Position numbers and translations under genes: made by a program | In this document: positions 22,395 through 33,229 of the stretch, piece by piece | How positions within the stretch are numbered: the first letter of the stretch is position 1 | How the letters are laid out: every line of letters begins with the position of its first letter | The notes under the pieces: model-generated | The model's database searches: none | Seen by the model: the letters and a program-made list of their open reading frames with translations, nothing else | Told to the model about the DNA's origin: nothing | Origin: Lolium rigidum | Taxonomy: Eukaryota; Streptophyta; Magnoliopsida; Poales; Poaceae | NCBI RefSeq assembly: GCF_022539505.1 | Contig: NC_061510.1 | Span: 227,748,043-227,812,042 of the forward strand | Direction of reading: 5' to 3' | Length of the DNA: 64,000 bases

Positions 22395-24541
22395 GAGCAT
22401 CTTCAGCCGCGTCCCCAAAAGCATCCCCTAAAAGGATTTGGGGCACATCGAATAAAAAAAGTTTCCAGCCACATCCTCGAAACCTCTTTTTGTTTAGCGT
22501 GGTCCGATACGGTGTCCAGCGCCCCGAGCCCGTCCCCGCCCCACAGGGGATGCTCCGGGCACGCCGGACACAACGAAAAGCAAGGCGGGCTCCCACCTTT
22601 CGGCGACTATTTGCATAAACCGTTGGTTCGCGCCTTTTATTTCTCGTCGTGCCTTCCCGCCCGCGCCTCCCACCCCTCCGCCGCCGCTGGATTTGCCGCC
22701 CGTTTCAACGACTGATCTCTTCTGAGAGTCGGCACCGTCGTCGCGGCTGGCACTCTCGCCGGACGTTTCACCGTCGCCGCTTCGCCAGCGCGTCCTGGAA
22801 CGCGGCGTCAAATTCGCCCACCTCCACGCACACAAGGTGTTCGACGACTTGCCATGTAGGCGCGATTGGCCGATGTTCGTTACTTCGTCTGTCGCGGCAC
22901 AATTTTAAACATTAATTTTACTTCAGGCATGGATAGCGACGACGAGATGCTTGTCCGACTGCTAGAGGATGAGCAAGCCTTCTTTGCGACGATATCCGAG
23001 AGAATTTGCTGATCATCGCGTCCCTCCAGGACATGCTTGACGCCGAGGCGGAGAAGAGGAAGAGGCCGCGCCGCAGAGGATCAAGGCCGGGGAGAAAGAA
23101 GTCGAAGCCCCAGGAGATGATGGAGGGGCATACCATGCTGCACAACGACTACTTCGTTGATGACGCAACACTTGCCGACAATTTTCGGCGCCGATATAGG
23201 ATGAGCAAGGGTTTGTTCATGAATATCCTCCACGACGTTCGAGAGTTCGACCCCTACTTCAAGCTCAAGCACGACGTTGTAGGCGTTGCCGGGTTCTCGT
23301 CGATTCAGAAGTGCACCGCCGCCATGAGGATGCTTGCATACGGAGCACATGCCGATACACATGACGACTATCTTCACATGAGTGAGTCTACTGCTATTGA
23401 GTGCATGTACAAATTTTGCCGAGCTGTGGTGGGAAAGTTTGGCAAATACTACTTGAGAGGGCCAACTGAGGAAGAGACTGCATGATCATGACACAAAATG
23501 CTGCTAGAAGATTTCCTGGAATGCTTGGAACCATTGATTGCATGCACCTGGTCATGGAAGAACTGCCTGTTTGCTTGGCAAGGTATATACAAATGGCGTC
23601 ATGGATATTGCATTGTGGTGCTTGAAGTTGTGGCAGATTATGACCTGTGGATTTGCCATTCTTTCTTTGGCATGGCGAGATCACACAATGACATCAATGT
23701 GTTACAACAGTCTCCGGTGTTCAGCAGACTAGTGGAAGGGCACGCTTCACCATGCAACTATGAGATCAATGGCCACCAATATACCAAAGGATATTATCTA
23801 GCCGATGGTATATATCCAAATGAGCCACTTTTGTCAAAACAATATCGACTCCATCAGGTCAGAAGAATTCCCACTTTGCTGCACGATAGGAGGCTTGCAG
23901 GAAGGATGTCGAGCGGGCATTTGGTGTGCTTTAATCTCAATTGCAATTTGCCCGGTACCTGCTTCTAAGCTTGGTCTCACGACCAAATGTGGGAGGTGAT
24001 GCGGACTTGTGTGATCATGCACAACATGATCATCGAGGATGACCGCAAGAATCATGCCGGGACACATGTTGGTCCCTATGAGTGTGAGAGCCCTCTTGTG
24101 GATGTTGATCATGAATTGCCCGCAGATTTTGCTGATTTCCTCGCCATGCACGCGAGATCCGTGACGAGCAATATTCACGATCAACTTCAAGCTGATCTCG
24201 TTGAGCATATATGGAGGATCAAAGGATTATCAACAAATACCGCGGCACCTTGATCTAACCCCATTTATAACATTTGTTTAATTGTTTTATTATTTATTGT
24301 ATTTTAATTTGAAAACAATCTCCGCAAATATATTTATTTGTATGCTATATTAATAAATGATTGTATTTTCAAAATCCCTTTAAAATAAGTTTGGGGGCGG
24401 CGTTTGGAGGACACAGCTGGGGAACGACGTCCTCCCAAACGCGGCATGAACAAAATACGTCCCCAAACGCTCTTTCAGTGCCGTTTGGGGGACAGTTTAA
24501 GGGACGAGGTAAAACGAGTGGGGCATCTAGCATTGGCTATA
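22395..24541 (+). mobile_element. PIF/Harbinger DNA transposon, decayed (left arm)
   Basis: The left end GAGCATCTTCAGCCGCGTCCCC follows TAA at 22392-22394, the usual Harbinger target duplication. The right end is less certain: GGGGCATCTAGCATTGGC near 24535 is not a clean inverted match, so the right terminus may be rearranged. The inside holds one transposase ORF remnant and GC-rich leader sequence, with CCCCAAA motifs at both inner edges. The right-arm copy is at 50365-52506. Confidence 0.75.
22929..24253 (+). pseudogene. Harbinger transposase, near full length, broken (left arm)
   Basis: Starting at ATG 22929 (MDSDDEMLVRLLEDEQAFF), the sequence encodes a Harbinger DDE nuclease. Blocks in order are an acidic start, a basic patch (RKRPRRRGSRPGRKKSKP), MEGHTMLHNDYF, RRRYRMSKGLF, FKLKHDVVGVAGFSSIQKC, a DCMH-type site that is off frame here, [29 protein letters not shown] in another frame, and DQLQADLVEHIWRI at the end. 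Two stop codons flanking the KDVERAFG block are shared by both arms, so the element is genuinely dead. Other frameshifts, such as the extra C near 23550, occur in this arm only. Confidence 0.8.
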
Positions 24542-24691
24542 GGGGTCAACCTAAATCAGATAGAACATGGACTGATCCGAGTCTATAGATTTTTTTTCCA
24601 AGCACCTCAGTACTGCAATGGCAGAGTCCGTGCTAAGAGTTTTTAGCATTCAAATTTGATCAATATTTTCAATTGCTAGATCACTCACTTA

Positions 24692-25002
24692 GACTAGCCA
24701 CAATGGGAGTATCACAAATAGTATTATGCATGCCATGTTGGCAAAAAATCTGATGTGGCACACCAATTAATGAGGTGAGAGATGAGAGTGGTATCATAAT
24801 ATGATACCGTATCATCGCACGTAAAACTAGAAAACTTAATGGCAAACACATCATGTACACACATTTGCATTGAGATTCTACAAAACATTAAATATGATGA
24901 TACTATGATACTATCTTATGATACTATGCATTGTGGGTTAGTATCATAAACTAGTATCATGTGCATGATACTAGTGTATGATACTTTCCGTCGTGACTAG
25001 TC
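24692..25002. mobile_element. MITE with GACTAG ends and GTATCAT-rich interior (left arm)
   Basis: The ends GACTAGCCACAATGG and, inverted, GACTAGTCACGACGG form imperfect terminal inverted repeats continuing into AGTATCA. The interior repeats TGATACTA and GTATCAT many times. No coding sequence is present. It lies about 485 bp upstream of the lipase start codon and could influence that promoter. The superfamily cannot be fixed from the ends alone. Confidence 0.7.
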
Positions 25003-25486
25003 GACTCGTCACTCTTCCTAGCGATGTATCGGACAATCTTAATGAAGTCGGGCACGTACCATATACTGAAACGCAGCAGGTATCTTTTGGCTGAGCTAGT
25101 GGAATATCCAATCTATCCTTAGGAGCATCAGCCTAAGCATCCCGCATATACCCCTGCGATGGGATTTGGTTCCCAAAATACCCTTCCTCATTATCTCTAA
25201 AAATAAACCTTCCTCACGGTAAAAGATGTTTAATAAATCTACTTTGTGACCTTATATGATTATTATTTATTAATCACCACTTTGTTTTTTTCTCATATCC
25301 GCTCGTAAAATAAGTTTTGAATCTTTTAGCCGACTCTAGGCTAAGCAAATGCAAACATAAACATCTCAAAAAATTGCAAATATAAACCGGAAAATGGCAG
25401 GGGCAATTGCGTCCATCGCTCCCAAAAAACCCTGCTGCCATTTCTAGGCGCCTCCGCAGCTTTGCTCCCGCCATCCCGCGCGAAGG

Positions 25487-28400
25487 ATGGGGGCCAAGCG
25501 GGTGGCATCTTCGGCGGCGGGAACGGCGGCACTGGTCTATGTCGTGCTATCGGGGCGTCTGTCCTCCGAAGGCGCGGAGACGGTGCCGAGGCGGCGGCCC
25601 GGGCGGAAGGACGTCGAGGGGGAAAGCAAGGAAAGGTGGCCAGAGAAGGCGCCGGCGAGCTGGAGGGAGGCGATGGCCGTGGCGGCCAGGACGGTGGGGT
25701 TCGCGTACGGGGAAACGCTGGGGAAGTGGCCGCTCGGAGACATCGCCTTCGGGATCAGCCACTACATGCGCCTTCAGGTGATCAAATGTTTCGATCTGCT
25801 GGAATAGTCGCAAATGGCATCTCTGCTAGAGGAAACATATGTGATCTAGGCTTGTAAATTCCGCTTGATTTGGTCTTACATCATGCTTTATATTAGTATT
25901 ATGGTTGGTTGATTATGTGATCATGCTTGTGATTTCAGCAATGCCTGAGGCCTGGGTCACGGTTGATTTTGACTCTTGGCAGGTCGTTCTCCTGATTTTT
26001 TTTTTGAAACAGTAACTTTCCCTTCTGAAGGATGTGCTTCGTTTGGATTTGAAAGATTTTATCGATAATTTGCTTGGGTTCTAATTTTGATACCAATGCA
26101 TGTTGGATTCATATGAGTTGCTTGCTGACTACTGACTAACAAGGGCTCAAGCCGTACTCTGCTCCTGAAAGAACCTCTGAAAAAGGAAATGACGTCCATT
26201 TCGAAGTATTTGCCAAATGAACACGCCTACCTATCTTAAATGGCATTCCGATTAGTTTTTTGTTTTGAGGACAATCCATTAAGTTTGTCAGTTATGAAGA
26301 ACTCATGGCACTAACCCAACAAATATGGTTGCCATTATTTCGTTGAAGAAAATACTCTGTATTGCTTCTTCTCTGATTAACTATTCATTTTTCTTCAGGG
26401 GAATCTGCAGCATGAGTACGCAGGTAGCAACTGTGTGCCCTTGGAAGGTCCTGGAGTAAGGCAGGAGCTCATTGCACTTCTCAGATGCCTGAGACTCTGC
26501 ATGTTCTTCTCAAAGAAGCCTTTTGAAGTGTTCCTAGAGTTTGGTGGGTATGACCAGAGTGATATTCTCACAAGGAATTCCAAGGCAAAGGTATGCATCA
26601 CCCTGACCCAAAATGCTGACCATCTTAGTACAGATTGTGAACTGGAAACATCTTAAAGTGAATCCTGGTGCCTCTATGCAGCTTATGAAACCCAAATTCA
26701 CGGTTGTCCGCGATGAAAGTACCCGATGCTTTCTCCTTTTCATCAGGGGGGCTATTAGTGTTAAGGATCGCCTGACGGCGGCAACTGCCGCAGAGGTTCC
26801 CTTTCATCATGCAGTGTCACAAGAAGGCCGTGGAACGAGTGTAGTGGTTGGGCATGCACACTGTGGAATGGTTGCAGCAGCTCGTTGGATTGCGGATCAG
26901 GCAATTCCCTGCATCAGCAGAGCAGTCGAGCTATTTCCAGATTACAGAATTAAGGTAGGTAATCAAATATCTTCTGAACCTATGCACATGTGCTTTCCAT
27001 TTGAACGATTCACCAAAAAAATAGACATGTGGCAGATGAGTGATCGATAATTTTTGCTATTTTGTCTCTTGATAATAATATGGGGCAACTTTAACTGTAA
27101 AGTAACCACAGACGCGACACTAAAAAGTAATGCAGATGACACGAGGAGTCCTCTGGATGAAGTCTCACAAGAGAATATCATTGCTCCATCAAGATATTTG
27201 CTGACCAAAATAATATCATCTTTGTTCCATTTTAGATCATTGGGCATTCAATGGGTGCTGCTATTGCAGCAATTTTAACATGCATACTACGTGAGAACAA
27301 GAAGTTATCATCATCTTCATGTATTGCTTTTGGACCAGGTACCTACTATATTGCATCCCACAACCGACTGAAACCTAACCTTTAAACATATGAGTATCAA
27401 GAAAAGAAAAAACTGCATCTAGATTAGCAATTCCGTACTAATAATGCTACACCACTTGTAGAACGGTTAAGAAGACAGTCATACATTTTAAGAAACGTCT
27501 GTGTGGAATCATGTACGAGTACGGCACAAATATGAAATAAGAAACTAAAAGCGCAAGCATGCCAAACAACTAGTCTGAAACAGGGCAACTAATATCTTGG
27601 ACAATTTCAGTCCCTTTTATCTCGTTCCAATTGATTAGAAATATTTCGTTACAGATGTATAACACACTGACATATCAAGCTGCTACTGTCCAGCTGCTTG
27701 TATGACCTGGGACTTGGCTGAGTCGAGCAAAGACTTTGTTACCACTGTTGTCAACAAAACCGACGTGGTGCCATCTTTTGGGAAGGTCTCAGCTGCCAGT
27801 CTTCGCGCAGAGGTATCCCGATGTCCACCTAGTTTGATGCAGTGATGCCAGCATGAATGGAATCTATAAATCTTGTTTTCCTTCCGTAGCTAATGAGTGA
27901 TGAACTAGTTGTCTCAATGCCTCATGATGAAGAACAATTAGCTGGTTATGAGAAGTGAATAAGTTGTTTCTACTGTAAACTCAATTTATTTGCAAGGATG
28001 CCTCCTATTTTTGAGGCTTTCAATCAAACCCCGGCTGTTGTACTCCCCAAAAAAAGCCTCATATGTTTTCATTTTATATGAAATATGTGCAGGTTATTGC
28101 ATCATCGTGGGCACCTGATCTCCGGGAACATATTCAGCAGAAAAGAATCCTGAGTTTTGTAAATCACTCGGTGAATTTCATGCGATCCTACTTTCCATTT
28201 GTACACAATCCAAGCTCTAAGGTTGCAGATTTGGAGTCTTACATTGCCAAGGTACAAGAATATATTTTTCTTTCAAACCCAGATTTCTGAAGAAAAAAAA
28301 CTGTGCCTTGTTAATTTGTCTTGCCATTCCAGTCCGAGTCAGAGAACATAGGGTACATAGTGAAGAAACATTCTGCACTGTCCTGCTGGCCATATGTCGC

Positions 28401-28782
28401 TGCAGGCAGGCAAACTCTTGAAGCACCCGACACGGAAGCGGGGGAAGGAACAGCCCGAGAAGAGACGGAGCAGCTCATGGAAGCCCTGCAATCGGCGCCG
28501 GACGCCTCTCAAGCGCCTTCCCATCGTCAGTTATACCCTCCAGGACGGATCATGCACATGGTTGCATTGCCAGTATCAGAAGAGCAAGGCGGTCAGAATG
28601 CAGGTGTTGCCCTCTACGAGACACCTCGCGGCATGTACGGCAAGATCCGGCTCGCGGGATCTATGATAAGGGACCATTACATGCCGAGGTACGTCGAGAC
28701 GATGGAGATGCTCATCGACAGGCTTGCGGAGGATGATGATGCGCCTCTCAGCGACACCAACGAGGACGTCCCATTGGACTAA
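25487..28782 (+). CDS. Class-3 lipase / mono- and diacylglycerol lipase-like, 7 exons
   Basis: Exons are 25487-25777, 26399-26590, 26682-26954, 27236-27338, 27694-27812, 28093-28251 and 28333-28782. All introns start GT and end AG, and the joined protein is 528 residues. A hydrophobic segment near residues 8-22 suggests membrane anchoring. An N-terminal lipase-3-associated region is followed by the alpha/beta-hydrolase fold, with RGA near 183, the nucleophile elbow GHSMG (Ser257), NKTDVVP with a likely catalytic Asp310, and DHYMPRY with a likely His494. Family members hydrolyse acyl esters of glycerolipids; the substrate here is unknown. The start is the first ATG of the GC-rich first exon. 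The lipase is followed 300 bp later by the inhibitor-like gene on the same strand. The copy at 46122-49419 is probably the same locus assembled twice. Confidence 0.88.
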
Positions 28783-29080
28783 CCTGAAAATACAAGGAGA
28801 TTGGTAGGATGATAGTCAGGGTTGTTGCTGTACATTCCACGAACGAAAACTGGGAACAGATGTCTGATGCTGTATATGAGTGTGAAATAAATTTAGCTCT
28901 GGATTTCTGTCTCGGACAAATACGTCGAACAGGTGGTGCGCGCGTGCGGCTGACCAGCGCATGCGTGCAGCGCGGTCGTTCGCCGACGGAGGCAGCGGCC
29001 CCCGACCACACGTAGCGGGCATGGCGCCATATATGGGGTATAGCTCCACGCAAACCTCGCATTCACCTTGAGGACCGACC
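28783..29080 (+). promoter_or_regulatory. Lipase 3' end and promoter of the inhibitor-like gene
   Basis: This 298-bp spacer holds the end of the lipase transcript and the promoter of the next gene. CCATATATGG at 29027-29036 is the best TATA-like candidate, about 45 bp before the ATG. No poly(A) signal is clear enough to place. Confidence 0.35.
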
Positions 29081-29656
29081 ATGGCGACGCGTTGCCGCAG
29101 CACCCGCGCCCTCCTATCTCTCTCCATCTCCCTCGTCCTCCTCTTTCGCGCGGCCTCCCTCGTCTCCGCCGACGTCAAGACGGCGTGCGCCGACACGCCG
29201 TACCCGGACTACTGCGCGACCGTCCTCTCGGCAGGCCCGAAGAGCAAGTCCGCCGACGCGCCGGCGCTGGCAGAGATCGCGGTCCGCGCCGCCGCCAAGA
29301 CCACCGCCGCGGCGGCCGCCCTCGCGCGCGACGAGGAGAAGGGCATCAAGGACGGCGCGTGGTGGTGCATGGACAAGTGCGCGGCGGACATGGAGGACGC
29401 GGCCGCGCGGCTCGGCCGCAAAACCGTCAACCTCGCCCAGGTGCGGAGCTTCATCGCCAGGACGGAGAGCGACTTGGTGGTGTGGAACTGCGACGAGTGC
29501 CGGCGGGATGGCGCGTCCAAGAAGAAGGACCTGCTCTCCAAAGACGGCGACCTGGAGAAGATAATGGGTGTAGTCTCTGCGCTTGTCAAGCGTGTAGGTA
29601 CCACCAGGGGTGCTACGCCGTCGCCGGCTCAGGCGCCGGCACCATCCTCGTACTAA
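29081..29656 (+). CDS. Pectin methylesterase / invertase inhibitor-like secreted protein
   Basis: This single exon encodes 191 residues. A signal peptide is clear (hydrophobic core 11-28, likely cleavage after Ala30). The mature N-terminus has the family signature VKTACADTPYPDYC with Cys36 and Cys45. An alanine-rich helical stretch leads to CMDKCAADMEDAAARL (Cys96, Cys100) and WNCDEC (Cys137, Cys140), where the family normally has its second cysteine pair. A Pro/Ala/Ser-rich tail ends the protein. Members form a four-helix bundle in the cell wall and inhibit pectin methylesterase or invertase; which target applies cannot be told. Two extra cysteines (100 and 140) are unusual. Overlapping arginine-rich frames are GC-rich shadows. 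The copy at 45248-45823 is probably the same locus. Confidence 0.8.
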   Translation: MATRCRSTRALLSLSISLVLLFRAASLVSADVKTACADTPYPDYCATVLSAGPKSKSADAPALAEIAVRAAAKTTAAAAALARDEEKGIKDGAWWCMDKCAADMEDAAARLGRKTVNLAQVRSFIARTESDLVVWNCDECRRDGASKKKDLLSKDGDLEKIMGVVSALVKRVGTTRGATPSPAQAPAPSSY

Positions 29657-29772
29657 ACACGTACAAGCGCATGATTAAGGATATACTCACTCATACAGCG
29701 GTCTTGATGGTAGTGTTCGTCGTGCACAGATATTTCGTGTATTTGGTTGTCTTCAAAATTAAAATCTATTGA

Positions 29773-30446
29773 ATTTGATCACCCAAGCCTTCTTTAGTTT
29801 TCAAACTTTGTTAACTAACTTATCATTTTCATTAGTAAAGTATAGAAATGTTTATTACTCAGGTAACCTATTGACGTTGTCGGAGATGGAGAAGCGGGAA
29901 CTTCAAAGGGAGGTCGGGAGGGTGGCGGACTAGCGGAGGTGGTGGCTGGGGAAGGGTGGGGTGGTGGATGACAGCCGGTGGCAGCACGTAGCACTTCAGC
30001 CAGGGACAAATGAGAGGGAGGGTGATTCATATATGCCAACCAGGTCGACGCTTACAACATGCCGTTTTCAGGCTTTTTTCCTTTTCCTTTTGCTTTTTTG
30101 CCTTTTTTCCTTTTCTTTACTTTTTATAATTTAATTTTGAAATTGTTTAAATTTTTGAAATATATTCATATTTAAAAATGTTGAGATGTTGAATTTGTTT
30201 AGGAAAAATACTCGGACGATAAATATTCAAAATTTGGACATTGTGTAGATTTAGAAAATGTTTACATTTTTAAAATGTTTCTTTTGAAAAAATTGATTTT
30301 GAAAAGAAAATCATATTTTGAAAAACAAAAAACAAACAACAAAAATAGAAAGAGAAGATACTACCTGATCTTTTTGGGTCGCGACCCAACTAACCACCGC
30401 GGTGCGCATGGGTATCTGGCGTCCCGTAAGTGCCTACCATGTTGGC
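29773..30446. other. Unassigned AT-rich DNA up to the gap
   Basis: No gene is supported. A C/T-rich low-complexity run (CCTTTT repeats) lies at 30068-30120, followed by strongly AT-rich sequence. The contig ends at 30446. The matching region of contig 2 continues past this point as the reverse complement of 44458 and below. Confidence 0.5.
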
Positions 30447-30546
30447 NNNNNNNNNNNNNNNNNNNNNNNNNNNNNNNNNNNNNNNNNNNNNNNNNNNNNN
30501 NNNNNNNNNNNNNNNNNNNNNNNNNNNNNNNNNNNNNNNNNNNNNN
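30447..30546. other. Assembly gap of 100 N
   Basis: Exactly 100 N is a usual placeholder for a gap of unknown size between scaffolded contigs. The left flank is duplicated in inverted form at 44459, so this join is suspect. Confidence 0.98.
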
Positions 30547-31409
30547 GTGTCAATGGAGGCATGAACCCACTATCGAGCATAAATACTCCCTCTTGGAGTT
30601 AAAAGCAAAACTTGGCCGCAGCCTCTACTAGTAACGCGAGAGCATGCAAGATCATAAACAACACATATGTAATAGCTTGATAATTAACATAACATGGTAT
30701 TCTCTATCCATCGGATCCCGACAAACACAACATAGAGTATTACGTATAGATGATCTTGATCATGTTAGGCAGCTCACAAGATCCAACAATGAAGCACAAT
30801 GAGGAGAAGACAACCATCTAGCTACATCGCTATGGACCCATAGTCCAGGGGTGAACTACTCACTCATCACTCCGGAGGCGACCATGGCGGTGTAGAGTCC
30901 TCCGGGAGATGAATCCCCTCTCCGGCAGGGTGCCGAGGAGATCTCCGGAATCCCCCGAGATGGGACCGGCGGCGGCGGCGTCTCGCAAGGTTTTCCGTAT
31001 CGTGGTTTTTCGCATCGGGGTTTCGCGACGGAGGCTTTAAGTAGGCGGAAGGGCAGTAGTCGGGGCTGACGAGGGCCCACACCACAGGGCGGCGCGGCCC
31101 CCTTGGCCGCGCCGCCATGTGGTTTGGCCACCTCGTGGCCCCACTTCGTATGCTCTTCGGTCTTCCGGAAGGTTCGTGGCGAAATAGGCCCCCGGGTCTT
31201 CGTTTCGTCCAATTCCGAGAATATTTTGTTACTAGGATTTCTGAAACCAAAAACAATGCAGAAAACAGGAACCGGCACTTCGGCATCTTGTTAATAGGTT
31301 AGTTCCGTAAAATGCACGAATATGACATAAAGTGTGCATAAAACATGTAGGTATCATCAATAATATGGCATAGAACATAAGAAATTATCGATACATCGGA
31401 GACGTATCG
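30547..31409 (-). mobile_element. LTR of a Gypsy-type retrotransposon, minus orientation, cut by gap
   Basis: Read on the minus strand from 31409, the sequence starts with a TG-to-CG altered ATACGTCTCCGA end. It continues through a GC-rich promoter-like segment to AT-rich sequence at the gap. This layout is familiar from abundant grass Gypsy LTRs whose ends read TGATACGTCTCC. The other end of the LTR and any target duplication are lost in the gap. Arginine- and proline-rich open frames inside are not considered genes. Family naming is from memory of such elements and should be confirmed by search. Confidence 0.65.
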
Positions 31410-31556
31410 AGGTGCGTATGCTAACCCGAAGGTGGACTTTTTAGGCATAGATGCATGCCGGATAGCGGTCTATGTTCTTTGTCGTAATGCCCTAAGTAAA
31501 TCTCATAGCAGTCATCATGATATGTATGTGCATTGTTATGCCCTCTCTATTTGTCA

Positions 31557-31993
31557 ATTGCCCAACTGTAATTTGTTCACCCAGCATGCTATTTATCTTA
31601 TTGGAGAGACACCACTAGTGAACTGTGGACCCCGTTTCATTCTTTTACATCTAAAATACAATCTACTACAATCATTGTTCTCTGCTGTTCTTTGCAAACA
31701 AACATCATTCTCCATACCATACGTTTAATCCTTTGTTTACAGCAAGCCGGTGAGATTGACAACCTCACTGTTAAGTTGGGGCAAAGTATTTTGATAGTGT
31801 TGTGCAGGTTCCACGTTGGCGCCGGAATCCCTGGTGTTGCGCCACACTACACTCCTTCACCAACAACCTTCACGTGGCCTTCATCTCCTACTGGTTCGAT
31901 AACCTTGGTTTCTTACTAAGGGAAAACTTGTTGTTGTGCGCATCACACCTTCCTCTTGGGGTTCCCAACAGACGTGTGCATCACGCGCCATCA
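31557..31993 (+). repeat. LTR segment, first copy of direct repeat
   Basis: About 437 bp here match 34384-34822 in the same orientation with a few percent difference. The segment ends GCCATCA, about ten bases before the primer binding site, as expected for the 3' end of an LTR. Confidence 0.85.
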
Positions 31994-32004
31994 AGACTGT
32001 TTTC

Positions 32005-32022
32005 TGGCGCCGTTGCCGGGGA
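32005..32022 (+). promoter_or_regulatory. Primer binding site of Athila-type element
   Basis: TGGCGCCGTTGCCGGGGA is the tRNA-primed start site known from Athila and related Gypsy elements. It follows the LTR end at 31993 by a short spacer. Confidence 0.75.
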
Positions 32023-32258
32023 GATCAAGACACGCTGCAAGGGGAGTCTCTCACACCCAATCTCTTTACTTTGTTTATTGTCTTGCTTTATTTTATTTTC
32101 TTTTTTGTTTGCTTTCTTTATATCAAAAACACAAAAAAATAGTTACTTGTTTTACTTTACTTAATTCGGTTTGCTATACTTATTTTTATTATTGTTAAAA
32201 TGAATACTCCCGAGAACACTAAGTTGTGTGACTTCACTAGCACAAATAATAATGATTT

Positions 32259-33229
32259 TTTTTTTGAGGGTAAAACAGTGGGAATGCCCACTGCAATTTT
32301 TATTTATATAATAGTATATTTACAAAGATTGTACAAAAGAGAGTGAGAAACTCTCAAAAAAGAAAAAACTAAAACTGTGATTGAATCCACTCTTTAAGAG
32401 CTATAATATGCTTTTTCTTCATTCTATGTTCTAAAAGTTTTAGCTCCTGTATATATATTGCTTTCCAACCGTTGAAGATAGCAGATCTGATCCTTGAAGA
32501 CCTTGTTATTTCTGACAATCCAAATGCCCCAAGCTGAAAGTATGACAATTTCCATAGCAAAAGGTTGGTTTATTTTTGTTATCATATCTTCAAACGCCTC
32601 TAAAATTGATAATCTTCTATCCCTTTGGGGACATACAAAATTCCAACACTGATCTGCAAAAGGGCATGCCCAGAAAAGATGGACAAGCGTTTCTTCTTCA
32701 TCACAGTTACTGACCGCACACTGATAAGATGGCAGCTGAAGCTTCTTTCTTCTCAGAAGATTTCTTGTGTTTAATCTATCATGAAGTAATAGCCAAAAGA
32801 AGAACTTATGTTTTGCTTGACAGGAAGACTTCCAGATTAAAGAGAAAATCTTTGGAACTGGTGAATATCCAATCATAGCCTTGTATGCATCTTGAGAAGA
32901 GAATTTTGCATTGCCCCAAATATATGTCCAAGTATCTTTGTTACCTGCATGCATTGTCTCCGAGAGTTCTTTGACATAATGATTCCGGTGATCTGAAACT
33001 CTTCATAAGCTTGCCGTGAAAGAGGAAGATGAAACATATCCTCCAGGTACTCAGTATGCACTACCTTTTCTACGAGTCCAGCTCAGTAAATTTAGCAAAA
33101 GTTACAAGGTGTGGAAATGTCTGATGAAGGCAATTCTTCTCCCAAAGATCAGTCCAAAAACTCACAGAACTCCCATCACCAATGTTACATCTTGCCATGG
33201 TTTTATAGATATCCAATAATTTTAGATGA
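32259..33229 (-). mobile_element. 5'-truncated LINE inserted in gag
   Basis: A run of ten T at 32256-32265 is the poly(A) tail of a minus-strand LINE. The body encodes only the C-terminal zf-RVT region. GATTT occurs at the left end (32254-32258) and at 33230-33234, a short target duplication. Removing the insert rejoins the gag frame as NNDFICTPIAPP. Confidence 0.8.
32369..33061 (-). pseudogene. LINE ORF2 C-terminal zf-RVT fragment
   Basis: The minus strand encodes a segment with WKSSCQAKHKFFFWLLLHDRL, then a zinc-binding-like set of residues (CAVSNCDEEETLVHLFWACPF) and WGIWIVRNNKVF. This is the domain after the reverse transcriptase in plant LINEs. Frame changes near 32900 and 32520 show decay, and no reverse transcriptase core is present. 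Confidence 0.8.

Larger units (their letters stand above)
16124..30446 (+). repeat. Left arm of 14.3 kb inverted duplication (probable assembly overlap)
   Basis: The whole arm matches the reverse complement of 44459-58775 with scattered substitutions and short indels; arm lengths differ by 6 bp. It ends exactly at the first 100-N gap. Its partner ends exactly at the second gap, at the base pairing with 16124. This fits an unmerged overlap between contig 1 and a reversed contig 2 much better than a true palindrome. Confidence 0.95.

Noticed and set aside
25407..25857. Long overlapping Arg/Gly-rich frames around lipase exon 1
   Set aside because: They are composition shadows. Only the frame from 25487 joins correctly through all seven exons.
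29068..29772. A 234-residue arginine-rich open frame
   Set aside because: It is the +1 shadow of the GC-rich inhibitor-like gene. It lacks a domain, and the other frame has a signal peptide and family cysteines.
29815..30039. A proline-rich 74-residue minus-strand frame
   Set aside because: It is low-complexity Pro/Ser sequence with no signal peptide or family match that I can see.
30275..30631. Open frames crossing the N gap at 30447-30546
   Set aside because: The frame passes through undefined bases and has no recognised protein.
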